A stretch of DNA of 35,953 bases from an uncultured Desulfovibrionaceae bacterium (GCA_944325325.1 CALUZP010000008.1:1-35953), one strand, 5' to 3'. Positions 18,693-27,286 are shown, counted from the first letter of the stretch. Numbers and translations are program-made. Notes: generated from the letters alone by a model not told the origin.

Positions 18693-18797
18693 CTGCCGTG
18701 CGGAAGAGCGCCGCTACGGGCCTGCTGCACACAGCACGGCTGTATTGTTTATGAAATTCTGATTGTGCTAACCACAAGCTGGTGAAGGGGAAAAGCC

Positions 18798-21224
18798 ATG
18801 CCGGGCGTCGTTGTCAATCTGCAGGGACAGGGAACTGTCCATGTCGACTTCCAGGATTTGAGCGCCAGATCGGGAACGCTGTATCTCAGGGACGGCGTCA
18901 TCAGGGAGTCAAGATTCTCTCTGGGCCGGGCCTTTCTGTCGTTGTTCAGCCCGACGATTCGCGCGGAGCAGGCCAACGCTGCTGCCGTGCTCCGCACGGC
19001 GCTTGGACAGGCCTATGGTGTGGAGTTCACGGGAGCCAGTCAACGTATGACCGGCAGGGATGTAGCCCGTCTTGAGCAGCGGGCCAGAGCGGAGAACCGT
19101 CAGCACTGCGAACAGGTCATGCAGCAGCTTGAGCAGCGCTATGGCGCGATGACAAACCAGTTTTTCAATACGATGCGGCAGAGCGCGGACTATGCTGCAG
19201 GAGCGGTTTCCCGGGATGCACTGGCGGCCATGGAGACGGCAGCTGAGGATCTCAGACAGCGGGCGATGGAAAGGCTGGGCAATGAGGTCCGTCATATGCC
19301 GGCAGACGGGACGGCCATGAGCGGCGCCCAGTTGATGGCCCGCCTGCGCGCCTTTCCAGATCTGGCTGCGCTGCTGGATAAGCCCAATACCGTGGGGGGC
19401 AGCATTGGCGAGCACACGCAGGATGTGTTGAATCAGCTGGATAGTCAGAAACGATTTTACAATCTGCCTGGCGTGCAGGCCAGGCTCAGCACTGCTCCGG
19501 GTTTTGAGCACACCAACGTGGAGCAGTTCATGAAAGTTGTGATGGCCTTTCATGACATTGGCAAGGGGATTGCCGGCTCGGCGGAACAGCACGAGCATAC
19601 GCTGCCAGTGCTGCAGAAAAGTATGAAGAGCATGGGGTTTAACGAGCAGGAAATCAGGCTGGCCTCCAATCTGGTCAACAACGATCTGCTGGGCGAATGG
19701 CAGGTCGGCAGGCGGCATGACCTTGTTGAGACGCGGTCGCGGCTGCGGGCTCTGGCCCAGGACAGCGGCGTTCCCATGAGCGTCTATCTCCCCCTGCAGA
19801 AGCTGTTCTACATCAGCGACGCCAGTTCCTATGAGCATATTCGGACATTGTTCATGGATGAGAAGACTGACGGGGAACTGCATTTCAAAGCCCCTTCCGG
19901 GGCGCAGCTGTCCAATCTGGATCAGTTGCTGGGCAATCTCGAAGAAGGCATCCGGGCTGATGTTGGCCAGCGTATTCAGGAAACCCTGATCAGTGAAGGC
20001 GCGCCCTTGCAGGAGGGGCGGTATCCCTTGTCACTGTTCAAGGATGACTTTGCAGGCAGAGCCTATAATGTGTACGACGTGGCAGACGCCGTACTGGCTT
20101 CCAAGGATGACATTCGCGCCAAGATTATGGCGATGCCGGACAGCGCCGCCGAGGTGCGGGATCTCAAACTGGCGCGTCTGGATCAGGCCGTGGAAATGGC
20201 AACCATGGCCGCCGAGATGAAGACGGATCGCTGGACGCCCGAGCATACCCGGGGTGTCGTGGAAGCCAGACTGCGCATCCGTGCCGCGGGCATCAGCAAC
20301 GCAATCCCTGCGGATCTGGGTGTAGACAACGCAGATTTTGATGCTGTGCTGCAGGGCACGTTCCCAGGTGTGGACGCATTGCGTAATCCCGGGGGTGTTT
20401 CCGACCAGTTTTTTGATCTGGTGGACAGACAGGGCGGCAGCGCCAGGCTGCTCAATGCCGTGGGACAGATCCAGGTGGCCTCTTCCTGGTCTCCGACCAG
20501 CATGGCCGTCAAAGGCTATCTGGAAAGGAACCGGGCGGTGGATGCCGACGCGCACTTTTACCACGCGCAGTACGATCAGCAGCGGGCACATTTTGAGCGC
20601 AAGGTGAGTGATCAGTACGACAAGTTTTCCCATGCGCCGGCAGCGTTCTGGGACGACCTGGCGGAATCGCTCAATGTGAGCAGTGCAGAGCGGATCGGCG
20701 CGCTCTTTGAAGGATACGACAGAACAGAAGTGGCCAGCTTTGCTCAGAGGACGCCGGACACGACCCTGTTTGACACGTCCGTTCAGTATCAGATGGCCAT
20801 GCAGATGGAGCTGTTGTCGCACATGGCATTTCCCGGCAACGATCAGGCCCGGCGAGAGGTTGTTCTCTACCGTACGGACTCGCCAGTTGTGGGAACATTG
20901 AATGCGTTCACGTCCAGCGCCCGCACAAGGCCCGTGTTCCGCGGCGCAGCCGAATCCGCCTCGATCCTGTACCCCGTGCAGATTGGCGGTATGTTCCTTA
21001 CTGGGCAGCGCGTTCCCTACCACCGTGTGATCAACAGTTTCATGCTGGCAGGCCAGCATTCCGGCCCCAACGTCCAGGATCCCTCCCGCGGGGCCATTGC
21101 CAGCAACGAATTCAGGGAAGTCCTGTTCATGTCCGACGGCCTGCAGTCAACCGCCATTTCCAACAGCGGGCAACTGATTCGAAGAGACCAGATGGGCGAA
21201 ATCCCCCTGCTGGAATTCAGGTAG
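18798..21224 (+). CDS. Candidate type III effector with HD phosphohydrolase-like domain
   Basis: 808-residue soluble protein with no signal peptide. Residues about 195-350 carry HD-superfamily spacing: H206 in GEHTQDVL, H252-D253 in AFHDIGKG, H265/H267 in EQHEHT and D341 in YISDASSY. Those residues would bind two metals and hydrolyse a phosphate ester, possibly a nucleotide. The N-terminal 60 residues are free of predicted catalytic motifs and could hold the secretion and chaperone-binding segment; a helical part rich in Q, R and E follows (90-165). The C-terminal 120 residues contain VVLYRTDSP (688-696), VPYHRVINSFMLAG (739-752) and SNEFREVLFMSDG (769-781). This faintly recalls ADP-ribosyltransferases, but the E-x-E motif is absent. 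The start has an AAGGGG site upstream. It follows the chaperone gene. HD call is fair; effector status is inference. Confidence 0.7.
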   Translation: MPGVVVNLQGQGTVHVDFQDLSARSGTLYLRDGVIRESRFSLGRAFLSLFSPTIRAEQANAAAVLRTALGQAYGVEFTGASQRMTGRDVARLEQRARAENRQHCEQVMQQLEQRYGAMTNQFFNTMRQSADYAAGAVSRDALAAMETAAEDLRQRAMERLGNEVRHMPADGTAMSGAQLMARLRAFPDLAALLDKPNTVGGSIGEHTQDVLNQLDSQKRFYNLPGVQARLSTAPGFEHTNVEQFMKVVMAFHDIGKGIAGSAEQHEHTLPVLQKSMKSMGFNEQEIRLASNLVNNDLLGEWQVGRRHDLVETRSRLRALAQDSGVPMSVYLPLQKLFYISDASSYEHIRTLFMDEKTDGELHFKAPSGAQLSNLDQLLGNLEEGIRADVGQRIQETLISEGAPLQEGRYPLSLFKDDFAGRAYNVYDVADAVLASKDDIRAKIMAMPDSAAEVRDLKLARLDQAVEMATMAAEMKTDRWTPEHTRGVVEARLRIRAAGISNAIPADLGVDNADFDAVLQGTFPGVDALRNPGGVSDQFFDLVDRQGGSARLLNAVGQIQVASSWSPTSMAVKGYLERNRAVDADAHFYHAQYDQQRAHFERKVSDQYDKFSHAPAAFWDDLAESLNVSSAERIGALFEGYDRTEVASFAQRTPDTTLFDTSVQYQMAMQMELLSHMAFPGNDQARREVVLYRTDSPVVGTLNAFTSSARTRPVFRGAAESASILYPVQIGGMFLTGQRVPYHRVINSFMLAGQHSGPNVQDPSRGAIASNEFREVLFMSDGLQSTAISNSGQLIRRDQMGEIPLLEFR

Positions 21225-21740
21225 GGCAGACAGCGCTGCCTGCCGGTTCCTGTTTGACAGGGGGCTCCGGAAGGCCCTCGGGAACGGATTGTGCAGTACG
21301 GTGTTGCCGCGGAGCGGTGTTACCGTATCGGGAGCAGAGCGCGTCCGGCGGTCAGTCCACAACGCTGTTGTTTGGGACAGAAAGGCGTCATCCGATCCGC
21401 GCCTTGCTGCATGGACAGCCCGACAGTCCACGGACTGCAGCGTTGATGTCCTGTCCTCTGGGACGTCTGCCGCAGCGGAGACCTGCCCGGACAGGACCGG
21501 CATACTATCGCTGCCAGCCCAAGGCGTTGTGCGGGCGGGCAGCCCCGGGCGCCTCAGCTGCCGGAAGGGCGCGGGGCGTGATTTTTTCGCGGCAAAGAGG
21601 CAAAGCGGCGTTGACGGCAGCACGTTTTGCAGGCCATGACAGACACCGCAAAATCTGCCACAGGCCCGCCGCCCCTGCGGGACTGCAGCCTGTTGCACTG
21701 CGGAAACGGCTTAAAAAATACCCATGGAGGCATCAATCCC
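21225..21740. other. Non-coding stretch after the candidate effector
   Basis: Several frames are open on both strands, as expected in GC-rich DNA, but none has a ribosome-binding site or believable product. No strong terminator with a T run was found, so the small gene at 21741 could be on the same transcript. Confidence 0.4.
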
Positions 21741-22079
21741 ATGCTTGAACTGCAATCGGCCCAGTACGCGCTGCTTATGGGCAGGCCGGCGGTACGCCTG
21801 CAACTGGACGGCAAGGAAGCCTATCTGTGTGACATGCGCAGGCCCCTGCTCGACAAGGGATATGTGTACCTGATCAGCCTGGCGGCGGACTATGACTGGG
21901 AGGAACTGCTCCCGCCGGTAGTCGTCCCGCCTCTGCCCGGGCTGAGCAATGCGCCCATGCGCCTGCGCGGCGTCACGGATGACCCGGCCGTTCTGCGCAT
22001 TGCCCGGATTTTTCAACAGACGCTGGATGAAAAGCCGGAACGCTTCCAGGAGGGAAAGGACGTGGAGGCAGACGCCTGA
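21741..22079 (+). CDS. Small protein of unknown function
   Basis: 112 residues, starting at ATG 21741 with GGAGG ten bases upstream; longer in-frame starts lack such a site. The sequence mixes charged and hydrophobic residues (QYALLMGRPAVRLQLDGKEAY, then LLPPVVVPPLPGL, a proline-rich middle) and ends in a helix (VLRIARIFQQTLDEKPERF). No membrane helix or signal peptide. It may belong with the chaperone and candidate effector by position and strand. I do not recognise a family. Confidence 0.6.
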   Translation: MLELQSAQYALLMGRPAVRLQLDGKEAYLCDMRRPLLDKGYVYLISLAADYDWEELLPPVVVPPLPGLSNAPMRLRGVTDDPAVLRIARIFQQTLDEKPERFQEGKDVEADA

Positions 22080-22621
22080 CCATAGAGCCTTTTCAGTTTG
22101 AAGCACATCGCGTTTCAAACCATCCGGCCCGTCGTTTCGCAAAAACAACGCGGTGTTTCCGCAACGTTCTGGCCTGGCGGCACTGTGCTGCCGCTTCGCG
22201 TTCTGCCTTTTTTAATGGCAACACGCTCTGACGAGAGCCGGGACCTCACTCAGGGGCAGGCTGCACAGGGCCCTGCAGGCCCTGCAGGCGCCCTGACGGC
22301 GGCAGCGCCCGTCCAGATGCCTTTCAAAAGCAATTTTTCAGGTCCCCCTCAGAGAGAGACCGGAATCGTGATTGCCCCAACGGGCCGGGCTTTCTAGCAG
22401 GGACCGGGCTCATTATCCAAGTGGCTTGAAAGGGAGCAGGCGAAAGAGGGCGGATGCCATGTCTGTTCTTTTTTGAATCAAGCATTCCTTACGCCCGTGG
22501 GGATGGACCGGATTCCTTTTTATTTTCTCCACTAAGTTCAGCCTGGTTCCGCATAGGGACAGTGGCACCCCTCTTTCGCGCTAACAATGGTTTTCAAAAT
22601 TGCGGGCAGAGTTGCCTCACA
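22080..22621. other. Gene-poor stretch before the defence island
   Basis: No supported gene. GTTTGAA (22096-22102) and TTCAAAC (22114-22120) form a 7-bp stem soon after the stop of the small gene and may end its transcript. CCTGCAGG is present twice around 22272-22290. A 99-codon frame at 22098-22397 is low-complexity and lacks a ribosome-binding site. Confidence 0.4.
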
Positions 22622-22654
22622 ACAAAAAGCCCTCACGATTGCTCGTAAGGGCTT
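22622..22654 (-). terminator. Strong hairpin with GNRA tetraloop, minus-strand terminator
   Basis: Read on the minus strand: AAGCCCTTACGA, loop GCAA, TCGTGAGGGCTT, then a run of T. The 12-bp stem has one G-U pair, and GCAA is a stable GNRA loop. No gene ending here is visible; the motif next to it (22665-22683) looks like an attachment-site copy, so this may be the former terminator of a tRNA. Confidence 0.65.
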
Positions 22655-22664
22655 GCGTTCTTTT

Positions 22665-22683
22665 TGGCTCCACAGGGGGATAA
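22665..22683 (-). other. Possible left attachment-site remnant
   Basis: TGGCTCCACAGGGGGAT resembles the right-hand tRNA 3' end TGGCGTCCCCAGGCGGAT (35797-35814) with one gap and a few changes, lies in the same orientation, and like it sits directly beside a terminator hairpin. The similarity is short and could be chance. Confidence 0.25.
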
Positions 22684-23157
22684 GTTCTATCAATACAACA
22701 CGATGATTTTTATAAAATTTCATTAAATTTCCAACTGCAATACCTCTCCAGCTACCTCACTACGGTAAAAATCTGAAAATATTTTTTTGCACCTCTCTGG
22801 ACGCTCAGAACAGCCTGTTATTTCCCATGAGCAGACGTTTCTTTTGTCGTCAATTCTCCTGCGTCAGATTCTCGCTGTCTGGATGAAGATTGCCGCCAGA
22901 TTCCTTTGACAGAATCCCCGCCTGAGGCTTTCTCGTCCGTCGCCTGCGAGTATTTTTTGCCGGAAGCAAGGGAAGATCAGTCAAGGCCCGCGCAGCGGCC
23001 AGCAGGGGAAGTCTTGGCCGCCTTTCCGTTTTTGGCACTTTTGCGGGTATGACGGACGGAGAAGCGGGGATATTCAGAGATGCATTGCCTTGTACAAAGC
23101 CGTTCCGTAATGAAATGAGCAAGGAGATACACTACGCCGCAGAAAACAGCCCTTCCC
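22684..23157. other. Gene-poor stretch, left part of island
   Basis: AT-rich near 22690-22800, then mixed. A minus-strand frame at 22850-23122 (90 codons, arginine- and proline-rich) and a plus-strand frame starting 23049 have no support. The frame beginning at 23115 (MSKEIHYAAENS) runs into the antitoxin gene in another frame and may be part of its damaged N-terminus. Confidence 0.35.
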
Positions 23158-23427
23158 ATGTTGTGTATTGCCCCCCGGATTTCCTTGTCCGTAAGCGAGA
23201 TCATAGAACGTGCTGCTACCATGCAGGGGCATAGCCGCACCGATTTTCTGATTGCAGCGGCGCTGGAAAAGGCGGAGCAGGTCATTGCGGAGCAGTCGCT
23301 TGTGCGCCTTGCACTGAAAGATCAGCGTATCCTTGCCGCCGCGTTGCTGTCGGAAGAGATGGAAATCCCGTCGTCCTTCCTTGAAAAGCTGTCATCCGAG
23401 TACGCTCAGCGAGTGGAGCGTCGATAG
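23158..23427 (+). CDS. Orphan DUF1778 (TacA-type) antitoxin, N-terminus probably damaged
   Basis: 89 residues. RISLSV..EIIERAATMQGHSRTDFLIAAALEKAEQVIAEQ matches the ribbon-helix-helix start and following helix of DUF1778 antitoxins, which bind DNA and neutralise a GNAT acetyltransferase toxin that modifies aminoacyl-tRNA. Usually several charged residues separate RISLRV from the ERAA helix; here they are missing, so a small deletion or frame change may have occurred near 23185. The ATG at 23158 has no clear ribosome-binding site. The toxin gene should follow within a few bases, but the next 360 bases hold none. It is therefore an orphan, perhaps a remnant of a lost toxin-antitoxin pair. Confidence 0.65.
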   Translation: MLCIAPRISLSVSEIIERAATMQGHSRTDFLIAAALEKAEQVIAEQSLVRLALKDQRILAAALLSEEMEIPSSFLEKLSSEYAQRVERR

Positions 23428-23793
23428 GACATGTCACACCTTGGCATGCAACCGGGCGACACAGGCGCGCCTTACAGCATTTTTTTCTGCGATGATTTAT
23501 TATTATATTGTAATATATAATAATTTAAAAACAAGAATATCCTTACAGGAAAGGACAGTCCCCCTACGCTTGACACGCAGAGGCGAAATCTGTAGAAGAA
23601 AAATATGCAGCATTAACAATGTTGCAAAAAAATGAGGAAGCAGGCCGGAGCGCCAACTCCGGCCCGTAATTCCGATCCGCAGAACTGGAGCTGTCGCGGA
23701 TCCGGTGCAGGTAATCGTGCATGCCTACTATAGGGCAATTTCTTGCCGGCCTCAAGCAGCTCTGTAACCTTTTTATTTGTATGAGGTAGTTAT
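23428..23793. other. Intergenic region with AT-rich block and GC hairpin
   Basis: No gene. A very AT-rich stretch at about 23495-23530 (near-palindromic ATTATAT/ATATAAT) may be a promoter or bending region for the restriction cluster. GGCCGGAG (23643-23650) and CTCCGGCC (23657-23664) form a perfect 8-bp hairpin with loop CGCCAA. On the minus strand a T run follows about 13 bases later. Confidence 0.45.
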
Positions 23794-24024
23794 ATGGCTG
23801 TATTTATTAAGGCAAAAGCAGTGGCAGAGGACGGCGAGGAAATCGTGATCGTAAAACGTTTCATCCAGGCACCCAAACCCGGGATGCCGCTCTCTTTTAC
23901 GCGGGAATACCGTTCCGAAGGCTTTCCTCTGTCGCCCCGAGGGTCCCACACGTTCTCTTTCCAGTATGGCCCGCGAAGTGGAAAAATGTATTCGGTAGAC
24001 CCTGTGGCGTTCCCTGATTTTTAA
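23794..24024 (+). CDS. Small protein of unknown function at the head of the hsd cluster
   Basis: 76 residues with a GAGGT site five bases before ATG 23794. It looks like a beta-rich small domain (AVFIKAKAVAEDGEEIVIVKR, FSFQYGPRSGKMYSVD) with no cysteine cluster, membrane helix or helix-turn-helix I can identify. It lies 67 bases before the half-size hsdS and in the same direction. Its role, if any, in the restriction system is not known. Confidence 0.55.
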   Translation: MAVFIKAKAVAEDGEEIVIVKRFIQAPKPGMPLSFTREYRSEGFPLSPRGSHTFSFQYGPRSGKMYSVDPVAFPDF

Positions 24025-24091
24025 CGTAACCATGTCGCGACCGGCCCTTGTGGCTGGTTGCGACGCTCTCTTTTCTATCAAGGATAACGCC

Positions 24092-24679
24092 ATGAACACA
24101 CTTCTTTCTCAGATAGCCGAAGTCCGGCCGGGCTTCCCTTTTCGCAGCTCTATTATAGAGGATGTCGCTGGTGATGCGCTGGTTGTGCAGCTTAAGGATG
24201 TTTCTCGCGAGAGCGGCCCGGACTGGACGACCCTGACACGCACCCGTCTTTCCGGCCGCAGGCCCTTTCCTTTCTTGCAGGATGGCGACATCCTCTTGCC
24301 CATACGCGGCGGCAATTATTTTGCTGTCCATCTGGCAGCGGTACCGGAACCGGCAGTGGCGGGCCTCCATTTCTTCGTGTTGCGTGCCGATAAAAAACAT
24401 ATCCTGCCTGCCTTTTTGGCCTGGCAGCTCAATTACGGGCCGGCACAGGAATATTTTAAGCAAGTTCAGGCAGGTTCGGTTCAACTGGGCCTGCGTCGTA
24501 CGGATGTGGAGCAGGCTCCTGTAGCGGTGCCTCCGTTTGAACAGCAGGCCCGTTTTGCGGCGCTCGCCGCCAATATCCGCCGCCAACAGGACATTTTTCG
24601 TCAACAGATCGCCAACGCGGACCGCCTGCTGCACGGGCTGGCCGCATCTCTGCATGGTCAGAAAAGGAAGAACGTATGA
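24092..24679 (+). CDS. hsdS: Type I restriction specificity subunit, half-size HsdS
   Basis: 195 residues, half a normal HsdS. It contains a single target-recognition domain (about 5-150: LSQIAEVRPGFPFRS ... QDGDILLPIRGG ... LHFFVLR) ending with the typical VPPFEQQARFAALAANIRRQQDIF coiled segment. A usual HsdS has two such domains. Half-size subunits can dimerise and recognise a symmetric site. ATG 24092 has AAGGA eight bases upstream. Its stop overlaps the hsdM start (ATGA), so S and M are co-translated. Because a full HsdS lies further down in the same cluster, this one may give a second specificity or be an evolutionary leftover that still works. Confidence 0.82.
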   Translation: MNTLLSQIAEVRPGFPFRSSIIEDVAGDALVVQLKDVSRESGPDWTTLTRTRLSGRRPFPFLQDGDILLPIRGGNYFAVHLAAVPEPAVAGLHFFVLRADKKHILPAFLAWQLNYGPAQEYFKQVQAGSVQLGLRRTDVEQAPVAVPPFEQQARFAALAANIRRQQDIFRQQIANADRLLHGLAASLHGQKRKNV

Positions 24680-26199
24680 GCGAGTCCGTCACCACCATTA
24701 ACCAGGACGAAATCAACAAGGCTGTCTGGGCCGCCTGCGACACCTTCCGTGGCACCATTGACGCCAGCGTGTATAAGGACTTCATCCTGGTAATGCTGTT
24801 CTTGAAATTCGTGTCCGATGTTTACAATGATGAGTACGCCCAGCTCATGAAGCAATACGGCAACAAGCAGCAGGTCACTTTCCTGATGCAGCAGCAGCGC
24901 TTCACCCTGCCCGAGAGTGCCAACTTCTGGACCCTCTACAAGCATCGTCACGAGCCGGGCAACGGTCAGCGCATCAACGAGGCTCTGGCGGCACTGGAGG
25001 AAGCCAACGGCAGCAAGCTGCGCAATGTCTTTCAGGATATCAGCTTCAACACCGATAAGCTGGGCGAGGAGAAACAGAAAAACAGCCTGTTGCGTACCCT
25101 GCTGGAAGACTTCGCCAAGCCGCAGCTGGATCTTTCGCTGTCGCGCGTAGGTTCGCTTGATATCATCGGCAACGCCTATGAATTCCTGATCGGTAAGTTC
25201 GCGGCTGATGCGGGCCGCAAGGCCGGAGAATACTACACGCCGCCGGAAGTCTCCGATCTGCTGGCGCATCTGCTGGATCCTCAGCCTGGCGAGACCATTT
25301 GTGACCCCGCCTGCGGCTCAGCCTCCCTGCTCATGAAGTGCGGACGCCGTATCTATCAGAAGACTGGCCAGCGAGATTATGCCCTCTACGGGCAAGAATC
25401 CATAGGCGCCACCTGGGCCCTTGCCAAGATGAATCTTTTCCTGCACGGGGAAGACAATCACCGTCTGGAATGGGGCGATACCCTGCGCAATCCCAAACTG
25501 CTGGATAACGACGGACGCCTGTTGCACTTTGATGTGGTTACGGCCAATCCTCCGTTCTCGCTGGATAAGTGGGGCATCGAAGAGGCTGAGCACGATCCGT
25601 ACAGGCGTTTCCGCAGGGGACTGCCCCCGCGTACCAAGGGGGATTATGCCTTCATCCTGCATATGATCGAAACGCTTAAGCCTGGTTCGGGCCGCATGGG
25701 CGTGGTAGTGCCGCACGGCGTGTTGTTCCGAGGCGCGGCGGAAGGCCGCATCCGAAAGCAGCTCCTGCAGGAAAACCTGCTCTCCGCCGTCATTGGACTG
25801 CCGGAAAAACTCTTTTTCGGTACGGGCATCCCTGCCGCCATTCTCATTTTCCAGAAGCGCAAGAGTGACGAGAACGTACTGTTCATCGACGCGAGCCGGG
25901 ATTACCGCCCCGGCAAGAATCAGAACCAGCTTGCGCCGGAGCATATCGAGCGCATTGTCAGCACATTCACGGCGCGGCAGCCCGTGGACAAATACGCGGC
26001 CCTTGTGCCCATCGCGGACATCCTGGCTGAGCATGACGGCAACCTCAATATCCCCCGTTATGTGGATACGTTCGAGGAAGAGGAAGAGATCGATCTTCTG
26101 GCAGTGCGCGCCGAGCGCCGCAGGCTGGATGCCGAGCTTGCCTCTCTGGAAACCCAAATGGCGGCCTACCTCAAGGAGCTGGGCTATGGCGACGCGTAA
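24676..26199 (+). CDS. hsdM: Type I restriction-modification methyltransferase subunit HsdM
   Basis: N6-adenine methyltransferase of a type I system; 507 residues, normal length. The N-terminal helical domain (1-150) has the LMLFLKFVSDVYND-like HsdM_N pattern. Then GEYYTPPEVSDLL, SAM-binding motif I DPACGSASLLM near 210 (the third Gly of the usual GSG is Ala), and catalytic motif IV NPPF near 291-294. GVLFRGAAEGRIRKQLL and GLPEKLFFGTGIPAAILI are also classical. It overlaps the half-size HsdS by four bases and the next gene by 14, so the unit is tightly coupled. With HsdS it protects the host DNA; with HsdR it restricts. Confidence 0.95.
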   Translation: MSESVTTINQDEINKAVWAACDTFRGTIDASVYKDFILVMLFLKFVSDVYNDEYAQLMKQYGNKQQVTFLMQQQRFTLPESANFWTLYKHRHEPGNGQRINEALAALEEANGSKLRNVFQDISFNTDKLGEEKQKNSLLRTLLEDFAKPQLDLSLSRVGSLDIIGNAYEFLIGKFAADAGRKAGEYYTPPEVSDLLAHLLDPQPGETICDPACGSASLLMKCGRRIYQKTGQRDYALYGQESIGATWALAKMNLFLHGEDNHRLEWGDTLRNPKLLDNDGRLLHFDVVTANPPFSLDKWGIEEAEHDPYRRFRRGLPPRTKGDYAFILHMIETLKPGSGRMGVVVPHGVLFRGAAEGRIRKQLLQENLLSAVIGLPEKLFFGTGIPAAILIFQKRKSDENVLFIDASRDYRPGKNQNQLAPEHIERIVSTFTARQPVDKYAALVPIADILAEHDGNLNIPRYVDTFEEEEEIDLLAVRAERRRLDAELASLETQMAAYLKELGYGDA

Positions 26200-27286
26200 G
26201 CTCCCTCCCATGCCGGAGATTCTGCCCCCGGAAACGCCGCCTCTGCCGGACGCCGCGCCCGACATGCCTCCGGACGATGCCTCGCCGGGGGTGGCTGTCT
26301 TTGCCACAGCAGACGGAAGTGTGCGGGTGGAGGTGCGTTTGCAGGGCGGCACGGTCTGGCTGTCGCAAAAACAGCTTGCCCAGCTCTACGGCGTCACGGT
26401 GCCCAATATTGTTCAGCACATCAAGCATATCTATGAGGACGGAGAGCTCGAACCAACGACAACTATTAAGAAATACTTAACAGTTGCAACTAATGGAAAA
26501 CGTTACACAATCAAACATTACAACCTGGATGTCGTTCTGCATGTCGGTTACCGGGTGCGCTCCACGGTGGGAACCCTGTTCCGAGTATGGGCCACGGAAC
26601 GCCTGACGGAATACATGGTGAAGGGCTTCACCATGAACGACGATCAGCTCAAATACGGTGATGGCTACGAGGAACATTTCCGCGAGCTGCTGGCCCGCAT
26701 TCGGGACATTCGCGCTTCGGAAAAACTCTTTTACCGACAGGTTCGGGATCTCATTGCTGCCACCAGCGTGGACTATTCCGTGCGCAAGAACGACGCGGAC
26801 GTGCGCAACTTCTTTGCTCACTTGCAGGACTGTATGCTCTATGCGGTCAGCGGGCATACTGCGGCAGAGCTCAAATTCCTACGAGCAGACGGCACGAAGC
26901 CCTTTATGGGTATGCTCCATTTCCGGGGCAATGTGCCCAGTCTGCCTGAAGCAGATATAGCAAAAAATTATCTGACCGCTGCCGAACTGGCCGATATGAA
27001 CCAGCTGGTGACCATGTTTCTGGACCATGCCGATATGCGGGCCAAACGCCATCAGGACATGACCCTGGCAGACTGGCAGGAGCAGGCCCGGCGCTTTTTG
27101 GAATTCAACGAGCGCAGTATGTTGCAGGGCTACGGCACACGCCGCAGTGCAGATGCACAGGGCTATGTACGCGCGCAATACGCCATCTATCGGCAGCGTT
27201 GTGCAATAGAAGAAGCGCAGGCCGATGCGGCGCAGGATGCCGAGGATGCCACTCGGCTGGCCGCGCTGGAAGCCCGTGGCTGCTGA
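26186..27286 (+). CDS. RhuM family protein inside the hsd cluster
   Basis: 366 residues. The start at ATG 26186 has AAGGAG seven bases upstream, and the gene overlaps hsdM by 14 bases. A proline-rich lead (1-35) precedes the RhuM core: VRLQGGTVWLSQKQLAQLYGV (a winged-helix-like segment with Q and L positions as in RhuM and ORF6N-type proteins), then NIVQHIKHIYEDGEL, KRYTIKHYNLDVVLHVGYRV and the helical C-terminal part with YGDGYEEHFRELLARIRDIRAS. RhuM was named from Salmonella pathogenicity island 3; its biochemical function is unknown, but it recurs in type I restriction loci. The bases around 26450-26515 are more AT-rich than the rest. Confidence 0.88.
   Translation: MATRKLPPMPEILPPETPPLPDAAPDMPPDDASPGVAVFATADGSVRVEVRLQGGTVWLSQKQLAQLYGVTVPNIVQHIKHIYEDGELEPTTTIKKYLTVATNGKRYTIKHYNLDVVLHVGYRVRSTVGTLFRVWATERLTEYMVKGFTMNDDQLKYGDGYEEHFRELLARIRDIRASEKLFYRQVRDLIAATSVDYSVRKNDADVRNFFAHLQDCMLYAVSGHTAAELKFLRADGTKPFMGMLHFRGNVPSLPEADIAKNYLTAAELADMNQLVTMFLDHADMRAKRHQDMTLADWQEQARRFLEFNERSMLQGYGTRRSADAQGYVRAQYAIYRQRCAIEEAQADAAQDAEDATRLAALEARGC

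Noticed and set aside
18909..19883. 324-codon minus-strand frame inside the effector candidate
   Set aside because: Shadow frame of a well-supported gene in GC-rich DNA; the HD motifs and ribosome-binding site are on the plus strand.
20031..21059. 342-codon minus-strand frame inside the effector candidate
   Set aside because: Also a shadow: histidine- and cysteine-rich content typical of an antisense frame, with no start signal.
22261..22300. CCTGCAGG repeats considered as part of a CRISPR array or iteron set
   Set aside because: Only two short palindromic copies without regular spacers.
22665..22683. Motif considered as a full tRNA
   Set aside because: No T-arm or anticodon arm can be folded next to it; kept only as a possible attachment remnant.
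22850..23122. 90-codon minus-strand frame left of the antitoxin
   Set aside because: Arg/Pro-rich, no ribosome-binding site, no family signal.
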